From contig JAGYMZ010000030.1 in NCBI GenBank assembly GCA_018400295.1, positions 1-32,197 of the forward strand: a DNA stretch of 32,197 nucleotides, read 5' to 3'. The position numbers and the translations under genes are program-made. The notes under the pieces are model-generated. The model saw only the letters and a program-made list of their open reading frames with translations, had not been told where the DNA came from and ran no database searches. Numbering within the stretch: position 1 is the stretch's first letter; the number at the start of each line of letters is the position of its first letter. Shown piece after piece: positions 26,298-32,197 of the stretch. Source of the stretch: Bacteroidales bacterium. GTDB lineage: Bacteria > Bacteroidota > Bacteroidia > Bacteroidales > B18-G4.

Positions 26298-26989
26298 CCT
26301 GAATTCCTTTCTGCATTTATATAAATGTAAACCCAATTGGATATCTTCTTCCGTATATTAATGACCTCCAGCCCCCCCTCCCGGCCGGCAAATAAGTTTT
26401 TCAACCGATTTGCCGCAGCGGCCGCCTTTTCATTGTATATCATTTTATTGAATATCAACCATCCTCCCGGCACCAGCCGCTGTATAACATGATCAATAAA
26501 GGCATCGGTTTCGCATTCAGCGGGGACCTCAAAATCACGATAGATATCCACCACAACCAGGTCATATAACGCTTGATGGCCAGGGATCCACTCCAGCGCA
26601 TCTGCTATGATGATGTTTATGTCCGGCCGGTTACCCAGATCAAAATATTGTTCGGCAATGCGGATGACAGCGGGATCTTTTTCCACCCCGGTTATTTGAC
26701 ATGGAATGGAATATTCCTCCTGCAATATACGCGCTACACTTCCCGCGCCAAAACCCAATATGAGGACTTTCTTCGGATATAAGGCCAGTACATTCGCTTT
26801 TTCAAACACGTGCTGAAACAGATTGTGGAGACTTCCAAAGGAATAATTGGCGTTTGAGGAATTCAGAACCAACCCTTTCCTGCTTTTAACAACCTCAAGA
26901 TAGTGGTTATGATCTGTCCTTGTTGTAAAAACCACTTCCCTGCCCAGCATCTTATCTACGAACCTGCCTGTATTTTTCAGCAATTTCAT
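26294..26989 (-). CDS. Spermidine-synthase-like SAM-dependent methyltransferase fold protein
   Basis: 231 aa with a Rossmann SAM-binding core: motif I VLILGFGAGSVA (75-86), acidic motif II GVEKDP (101-106), then IIIADALEW and LVVVDIY. This is the layout of SpeE-like proteins. The N-terminus is shorter than in true spermidine synthases and I do not see the GGG(D/E)G putrescine-site signature, so polyamine synthesis is doubtful; a methyltransferase for an unknown substrate is as likely. The stop codon overlaps the tex ATG, so the two are translationally coupled. It follows the T9SS protein gene by 54 nt on the same strand. Confidence 0.8.
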   Translation of the reverse strand: MKLLKNTGRFVDKMLGREVVFTTRTDHNHYLEVVKSRKGLVLNSSNANYSFGSLHNLFQHVFEKANVLALYPKKVLILGFGAGSVARILQEEYSIPCQITGVEKDPAVIRIAEQYFDLGNRPDINIIIADALEWIPGHQALYDLVVVDIYRDFEVPAECETDAFIDHVIQRLVPGGWLIFNKMIYNEKAAAAANRLKNLFAGREGGLEVINIRKKISNWVYIYINAERNSG

Positions 26990-27043
26990 GAGCTTTTATA
27001 AGCATTCCTAACAACCGGCCAGGAGGCCCGGAAAGCCAACGGA

Positions 27044-30000
27044 TCATCGCACAAGCACAACATTGCCCTTTTCCTGTCTTGTTTCAGGTTCTTCGGCTGC
27101 AGCACTGCTTTTGATGGTATAATCGACAACCCAGACATAGACGCCGGCGGGAGCTTTTTTACCATCCAGGGTACCGTCCCAGCCCCCGTCAAGATCCCTG
27201 GATTCAAATACCATCTGTCCCCAACGGTCGAATATACGAAGCTTCACCCGGGCAATTTCATCCACAGGGCCAACCAGCTTAAATACATCGTTCAGGTTGT
27301 CCCCATTCGGAGAAAAGGCAGTTGGGGCCAATAGTGAAGGCTTGAACTTAACGCCCATCAGGATCTCATCCCGGGCAGGATCATTGATCACGCATTGCTC
27401 CGAAGAGCGCATTTCCACATGAACTATTTGTCCGTCGGATAAGGAAGCAGTTATATATGTATTATCCGGTCCTGATTGTACCTCCTGGCCATCCACATAC
27501 CAAATATACAGGGGATTGGACCCCCCATTCTGGGGTGTGGCCGTAAACTCCACGGTTTGCCCGGATTCAACCGGATTTTCTGAGGCTTCCAGCTGCACCT
27601 GAACATCCAGGTTCTCAACAACATTTACGGTAACCTCCTCACAGGTCGAAACACCACACATATTTTGCCACCATACCGTATAGGTCGTTGTTTGCAATGG
27701 TGCCGGGATCGTTAAAGGCGTACCGGAACCGATCTGATCCATTCCGCATACCCCTTCGTACCATTGCAACGCCTCCCCCGATCCTCCCTGGGCAATAAGT
27801 TCAATATCCTGTATGGATCCGGAGCAGAAATCCTGCCGGCTGCTCATCACACTGACCGGTGCTTCCGGCAGGGGGTGGATAAACAGCGTCATGGAAGAAG
27901 AAACCGTATCGCTCCCGAAAGCTGTAATGGTAAGAGTAACCGTACTGTCCTGGATATCCTGCGGTCCCGGATAATATACCGGGCCCGTCAGTGAGGGATC
28001 GTCAAATTGTCCGTCACCCGGGGAATCCCATCGTATACTGGAATAAAAAACGGCAGATCCGCTGAGCGTGGCCGGATCGTTGGCGCAAATGGTCATATCC
28101 TGACCGGCATTTGCGGAAGTACCGCTGATAATGTTCAGTTGCATGATGCTGGTATCGTTCCCGCAAGGGCCCTCACCATATGCGATCAACAACAGTTCTG
28201 CCTGACCGCTAAGATTATCCATATTTCCAGGGGTATATACGGCATTTAAAATACCCGGATCATCAAAGCTGCCATCACCATAAGTGATCCATTCGCAGGC
28301 AGAATAATTGGATGCCGTGCCGTTTGTGGTATATGCCTCTCCTTCATCGATGGAAGCATTTCCTCCAGCATTTGCCACGGCTGCCGGTACGATGGTCAAA
28401 ACCATATCGTCTGCGTCGGATGAACTGCCGAAAACTGTAAGGGTCAGGGTAACTGATCCGCTGGAAATATCACCTGCCCCGGGTATGTAAATGGGATCCT
28501 CAATGGTATCGCTGGTAAAAACACCATCACCGGAAGTAGTCCATTCCAGACTTTGAAAAAAGAGTCCGTTGCCGTTCAGCGGATAGCTGTCACCTTCACA
28601 AATCATGGCATCCTCACCGGCAATCGCAGTGGTGCCGGAAGCAATGGTAAGGACCATTGAATCAGTGGTATCGCCCGGACACGGGCTTTGTGCATTAGCC
28701 GTTAAAGAGAGGACAACCGAGCCATTGGAAATGTCCTGGAAAGACGGGCTATATGTAGGATTTGTAATGGATGGGTCGTCAAATGTTCCCGTACCGGATG
28801 AATTCCATGCCACATCATCATAATAGGAAGCCGTAGCATCCGTCAGGGCATAATCTTCTCCTTCCTGCACGGCATCATCCGGCCCCGCCCATGCACCGGG
28901 ACCGTCAATGACCTGGATCTCCACATCCGTTTCATTGGAACAAATGGTATCGGTCCCGAAAATGGTGACATCAATAAAATAATGCTGATAATTGATGGTA
29001 TGTGTCCCCACACCGGCCACAGCCGGGTCGAACACTGTACTGTCCATGCCGGGACCTGAAAAAACGCCTCCCGGAGGTGTGCCCTCAAGGGTATCTGGTG
29101 AACCGGATATGCAATATATGGAATCCGAAATGATCCCCCCCACGCCCATGGTATTGTCCAGGATATTGATCGTAGTTGTGTCCAGGGAAGAATTGCAGGC
29201 TTCTTCGTATTCAAAAATAAATTTAACATCTTCAGTGCCTTCCACCTCATTATCGGCATATGGAGATATGACCAGGTCCACTGTGAGCTCCCCCGCAGGA
29301 ATGATAAGCGTATCGGTGGAAGGAAAAAGAATGTAATCCACTCCTTGTGTTGCACTCCCCAGGATCTCAGCTATTTCAATAATGAAGTCCTCGCTCCTGG
29401 GCTCTCCCACATCAAAGGTGATCATCGCATCATTGCACCCTTCAACCGCGTTTCCGAAAAAACTGGATGAGTTTAAAAAGGAAATGCTGGTAGCAACACC
29501 CGGACTTGAAAAGCTGTTGGCTTCCAGAAAAACCCCTGAATCATAAGCGCCATCACCGGCATCGCCAACGGAAAGCTTAATATGGTATTGCTCACAGGGA
29601 ACAACGATAAGGGTGGCTGTCAAAACGCGCGTAAACCCGTCATATACAATGGTTGTCCCCCCGATCTGCTGATTATCAATATACAGGGAAGCATATGCAA
29701 GAGACTCGCATCCGCTGGCAGGATAGGATCCTCCGGGACTCCCGTTATTTACCGTATTAATTGCCACAGGTAAGGGGGGCATGGAACCCGGGATCTCGGC
29801 AATATTCATATTATTATAGGGATTGAGCGGATTGCTTGGGTTGGGACCGGAAACGAAAAAACCGAATACGTCATTGTACCCACTGCATACATATTCAGGA
29901 TATTCTTCCGAACCGAATACATATTTAAATGTTAAGGTATCGCTTTGTGGAATAAAATCAAATTCAAGTACAGCAGCATCGTTGGTATTATTATTTGCCA

Positions 30001-30364
30001 GCTGGGTTAACAAAGGATCCCCCGGTTGCCCGTTATTCGTGCTGGCAAAAACAGATGCCGGGTTGGGAATGTCAAATATACTTCCGGATGACAAGACAAC
30101 ACCTTCATCGATGCCGAGGTTTGTGGAACTGCCGTTGCTGAAAGATCCCTGAGCTATATTGGCTCCGGTGTATTCCACATTAAGAACGGTAACCCCGGAA
30201 CCCACCAGGACTTGCTGGACGAGTTGCTGTGGGGTGAGATTATTCTGTACAAGCAATTGAGCACTGGATTGCAATGCGATAAAGAGAAACATGATCAAAA
30301 ACACATATACGCGACGATTCGTGAACACGAACCAACATTGAGAAATACTGCAAGGGTTTTTCAT
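27044..30364 (-). CDS. T9SS type B cargo: choice-of-anchor L, Calx-beta, four Ig/PKD-like repeats
   Basis: 1106 aa, secreted. N-terminal signal peptide (about 20-36, ending SSAQ), preceded by a long basic n-region; an internal Met at 25 is an alternative start. A choice-of-anchor L domain (about 37-290) contains LTFKYVFGSEEYPEY and YNDVFGFFVSG. A Calx-beta-like module spans about 295-405. Four tandem repeats of about 85 aa (488-832) share a start like ANAGQDMTICANDPATLSG and a core of W...GDG.FDDP......Y.PG..D. Two further Ig-like modules follow. The C-terminus (1010-1106) is a gliding-motility-associated CHU_C type B sorting domain (FSPNGDNLNDVF, DRWGQMVFES, GWDG, PAGVYVWVVDY). It should be exported by T9SS and attached to or released from the surface, as an adhesin-like protein. 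Confidence 0.93.
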   Translation of the reverse strand: MKNPCSISQCWFVFTNRRVYVFLIMFLFIALQSSAQLLVQNNLTPQQLVQQVLVGSGVTVLNVEYTGANIAQGSFSNGSSTNLGIDEGVVLSSGSIFDIPNPASVFASTNNGQPGDPLLTQLANNNTNDAAVLEFDFIPQSDTLTFKYVFGSEEYPEYVCSGYNDVFGFFVSGPNPSNPLNPYNNMNIAEIPGSMPPLPVAINTVNNGSPGGSYPASGCESLAYASLYIDNQQIGGTTIVYDGFTRVLTATLIVVPCEQYHIKLSVGDAGDGAYDSGVFLEANSFSSPGVATSISFLNSSSFFGNAVEGCNDAMITFDVGEPRSEDFIIEIAEILGSATQGVDYILFPSTDTLIIPAGELTVDLVISPYADNEVEGTEDVKFIFEYEEACNSSLDTTTINILDNTMGVGGIISDSIYCISGSPDTLEGTPPGGVFSGPGMDSTVFDPAVAGVGTHTINYQHYFIDVTIFGTDTICSNETDVEIQVIDGPGAWAGPDDAVQEGEDYALTDATASYYDDVAWNSSGTGTFDDPSITNPTYSPSFQDISNGSVVLSLTANAQSPCPGDTTDSMVLTIASGTTAIAGEDAMICEGDSYPLNGNGLFFQSLEWTTSGDGVFTSDTIEDPIYIPGAGDISSGSVTLTLTVFGSSSDADDMVLTIVPAAVANAGGNASIDEGEAYTTNGTASNYSACEWITYGDGSFDDPGILNAVYTPGNMDNLSGQAELLLIAYGEGPCGNDTSIMQLNIISGTSANAGQDMTICANDPATLSGSAVFYSSIRWDSPGDGQFDDPSLTGPVYYPGPQDIQDSTVTLTITAFGSDTVSSSMTLFIHPLPEAPVSVMSSRQDFCSGSIQDIELIAQGGSGEALQWYEGVCGMDQIGSGTPLTIPAPLQTTTYTVWWQNMCGVSTCEEVTVNVVENLDVQVQLEASENPVESGQTVEFTATPQNGGSNPLYIWYVDGQEVQSGPDNTYITASLSDGQIVHVEMRSSEQCVINDPARDEILMGVKFKPSLLAPTAFSPNGDNLNDVFKLVGPVDEIARVKLRIFDRWGQMVFESRDLDGGWDGTLDGKKAPAGVYVWVVDYTIKSSAAAEEPETRQEKGNVVLVR
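27869..28903 (-). repeat. Four tandem ~85-residue modules inside the T9SS protein
   Basis: Residues 488-576, 577-660, 661-747 and 748-832 share an A.AG.....EG opening, a central W.S.GDG.F.DP and a Y.PG..D...G.V.L.LTA block. They are diverged at DNA level, so this is an old protein-domain duplication rather than a recent tandem copy. Confidence 0.8.
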
Positions 30365-30761
30365 AAAAGATGCAAATTATTTATCCGGGAACCCTGGGCC
30401 GGCCAAGGGGTATTCTTCACCATACCATGCTCCATCCGGGGATTGGCAAGCATATTTATTTCCAGTGGTATTACAAACATTACTATATGTCATTTTATAC
30501 ATATTAACGCTGCGAATGTGAGATCAAAAATACAAATTATTTTGCAATGGCTAACGTATTTCAAACAAGCGGAATATCATGACCGTCATCACACATATCT
30601 GCAATGAATGAAACAAGACAACGGATTTTTTTAATACCTTGCAGCCGCTTTAAGGATATAGAGCATAGTAACCGGCAATGCAACCCATAAAAAACATGAA
30701 CAGGCATTATCCATTCTTCTTCAGGAACAATTCCCCTTCAACCCAAAAAAATTCCAAAACC
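30365..30761. other. Divergent intergenic region between T9SS gene and FISUMP gene
   Basis: Almost 400 bp separate the two starts. Apart from one minus-strand -7 box at 30525-30532 I find no clear element. A near-miss plus-strand box (TACCTTGC, 30635-30642) might serve the FISUMP gene. An in-frame ATG at 30678 extends the FISUMP frame but would hide the lipoprotein signal. Confidence 0.5.
30525..30532 (-). promoter_or_regulatory. Possible -7 box for the T9SS cargo gene
   Basis: TATTTTTG on the minus strand, a full TAnnTTTG match, but about 160 nt upstream of the gene and without a TTG at -33. It would imply a long 5' leader. Confidence 0.35.
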
Positions 30762-31730
30762 ATGAAAAAATCAGGCATTCTGTTGATTATTCTATGTGCA
30801 TTGGCTGGCGCTTTTTCCTGCCAGAAAGATAATGATGACAATGGGGATACGAACCAGCCCCCCGGGATCCCATCCAATCCCACACCGAAAGACGGTTCAA
30901 CCGGACAATCCCTTTCCTTTACAGCATCCTGGACCTGCACGGATCCCAACCAGGATCCCTTAACATATGATGTATATCTTGGCATTTCAGATCCGCCTGC
31001 GCTGGTACAGGAGCATTCAATCACCAACACATATGACGTATCCAACCTTCAGCTCAATACTACCTATTACTGGAAGATCGTTGCCCGGGATGACAAGGAT
31101 CTGACAACAGAAGGACCGGTATGGGAATTCACTACCAGCCCCGGTTTCCAGTGTGGAAATGATGTTACGGACCCCCGGGATGGCCAGACATACAGCACAC
31201 AGCTTTTTGGGAATGCTTGCTGGATGACGGAAAACCTCAATTTCGGTGACCGCATTCCTGCCTCCCAGGAACCTTCCAACAACAGTCAGGCCGAAAAATA
31301 CTGCTACAACGACAATGAAACCAATTGCGATACTTACGGAGCGTTATATCGTTGGCAGGAATTCATGAATTATGGAAATGGAGAAGATCTTTGTCCGGCC
31401 GGCTGGCATGCCGCCACCTTTGATGAATGGAAAAACCTGGAGATTTCCCTGGGCATGGATCCGGCAGAAGCTGCCCAGGAAACAGGCTGGGTTGGTACCG
31501 ACCAGGGCCAGCAAATGCAAAACCCGAATGGATTCAACATACTTATGGGAGGTTATATAAATTCCGCCGGACTTTCCGTTGGTCTTTCATCCACGATCCG
31601 CCTCTGGACATCAACAGAAGAGAACAGTTTTAATGCATTTTCCCGTGAGCTGACCTCCGGTACCAGCCAGGTCCGTCATGATAAATGGAGCAAAGAATAC
31701 GGGTTTTATGTCAGATGTGTAAAAAATTAA
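30762..31730 (+). CDS. FISUMP-domain surface lipoprotein, 322 aa
   Basis: The start at 30762 gives a lipoprotein signal (MKKSGILLIILCALAGAFSC) with the lipidated Cys at residue 20. The following QKDNDDN resembles the acidic lipoprotein export signal that sends Bacteroidota lipoproteins to the cell surface (inference). Residues about 32-123 form an FN3-like domain with SFTASWTCTDP and TYYWKIVARDD. Residues about 130-322 match the FISUMP family (TIGR02145): DGQTYSTQLFG..CWMTENLN, ALYRWQEFM, CPAGWHAATFDEW, LWTSTE, GFYVRCVKN. The biochemical role of FISUMP is unknown; a carbohydrate- or surface-binding role is often supposed. It stands between two T9SS cargo genes on the opposite strand. Confidence 0.88.
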   Translation: MKKSGILLIILCALAGAFSCQKDNDDNGDTNQPPGIPSNPTPKDGSTGQSLSFTASWTCTDPNQDPLTYDVYLGISDPPALVQEHSITNTYDVSNLQLNTTYYWKIVARDDKDLTTEGPVWEFTTSPGFQCGNDVTDPRDGQTYSTQLFGNACWMTENLNFGDRIPASQEPSNNSQAEKYCYNDNETNCDTYGALYRWQEFMNYGNGEDLCPAGWHAATFDEWKNLEISLGMDPAEAAQETGWVGTDQGQQMQNPNGFNILMGGYINSAGLSVGLSSTIRLWTSTEENSFNAFSRELTSGTSQVRHDKWSKEYGFYVRCVKN

Positions 31731-31788
31731 ACTCACCCCGCCGGGGATCCATTCCACACTTCATCATGATACCGGCGGAACATCCCGG

Positions 31789-32197
31789 TCAATCCACCAG
31801 GACGACCGTTCCTTTTAATTCAAAGTCTTCGCCGTCTTTGGAAACGTTCCCTTCCAGCCTATAGGTGACATGATATACATATACACCGGCCGGGGCGGCC
31901 TCGCCATCATATTTCCCGTCCCATCCTTTTTGTATGTCCTCGCTCTCGAATATTTCCTGACCCCATTTATTATAGATCAGCATCCGGTATGCAACAATAT
32001 TATCCAGGGTGGTTTTGGGCTTAAAAAACTGGTTCTCTGAAAGTGCACTGGAAGGCCGGAAAGAGTTCGGGAAATATACCGGCAACTCCTTGATTTTCAT
32101 GACCACCACATTCGATACCGCCGGATTGTTCAGGATGCAGCCCTCCGAGGTGATCAGTTCGCAGGTAACCTCCTGGCCATCCTGAAGGGCATCCGTA
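31789..32197 (-). CDS. C-terminal part of a T9SS type B cargo protein (runs off the window)
   Basis: The reading frame is open through to the window's right edge; about 136 codons are visible and the true start lies outside. The upstream part (DGQEVTCELITSEGCILNNPAVS) is the end of an Ig/PKD-like domain. The last 90 residues are a CHU_C type B sorting domain: MLIYNKWGQEIFES, KGWDGKYDGEAAPAGVYVYHVTY, ending GTVVLVD. The usual FSPNGDGxND entry motif is replaced by NSFRPSSALSENQFF, so the sorting domain is somewhat divergent. An internal GTG at 32109 is not the real start. Confidence 0.9.
   Translation of the reverse strand, partial: TDALQDGQEVTCELITSEGCILNNPAVSNVVVMKIKELPVYFPNSFRPSSALSENQFFKPKTTLDNIVAYRMLIYNKWGQEIFESEDIQKGWDGKYDGEAAPAGVYVYHVTYRLEGNVSKDGEDFELKGTVVLVD

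Overview
The window looks like chromosomal DNA of a Bacteroidota bacterium, probably of the order Bacteroidales. I infer this from type B type IX secretion (T9SS) C-terminal domains, a FISUMP lipoprotein, a LytS-type kinase with a Reg_prop/Y_Y_Y sensor, S16 with a long Lys/Glu tail, and repeated -7 boxes of the Bacteroidota form TAnnTTTG. The order-level placement is a guess. I see no rRNA, tRNA, CRISPR array, prophage or intact insertion sequence.

Layout. 1-568 has no gene but holds a compact set of inverted repeats. 601-5367 (+) is a two-gene operon of a 1021-residue TPR protein and an outer-membrane beta-barrel protein. 5453-9326 (+) carries a propeller-sensor histidine kinase and, 214 bp later behind its own predicted promoter, a LytTR response regulator followed 14 bp on by a small secreted protein. 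10378-12342 (+) is gyrB. Between gyrB and a convergent DUF2461 gene lies a minus-strand unit of about 150 nt with a near-ideal promoter, a 9-residue mini-ORF and an intrinsic terminator, but no gene behind it. 13289-16227 (+) is a translationally coupled pair: an envelope barrel protein and a secreted protein with helix-hairpin-helix motifs and a probable barrel. 16265-21136 (-) carries a DUF58 protein, trxA and dnaE. 21605-23289 (+) is rpsP then rimM, separated by a terminator and a new promoter. 23416-26989 (-) is a small barrel protein, tex, and a spermidine-synthase-like methyltransferase whose stop overlaps the tex start. 27044-30364 (-) is a large T9SS-exported adhesin-like protein, 30762-31730 (+) a FISUMP surface lipoprotein, and 31789 to the window end (-) the C-terminus of another T9SS cargo protein.

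The genes are a mix of core information processing (gyrB, dnaE, rpsP, rimM, tex, trxA) and cell-envelope functions. The main point of novelty is the orphan attenuator-like RNA at 12358-12542. Second-tier points are the helix-hairpin-helix/barrel pair, the TPR/barrel pair, the greatly extended S16 tail and the dense T9SS/FISUMP surface cluster. Nothing here proves a new defence or mobile system.
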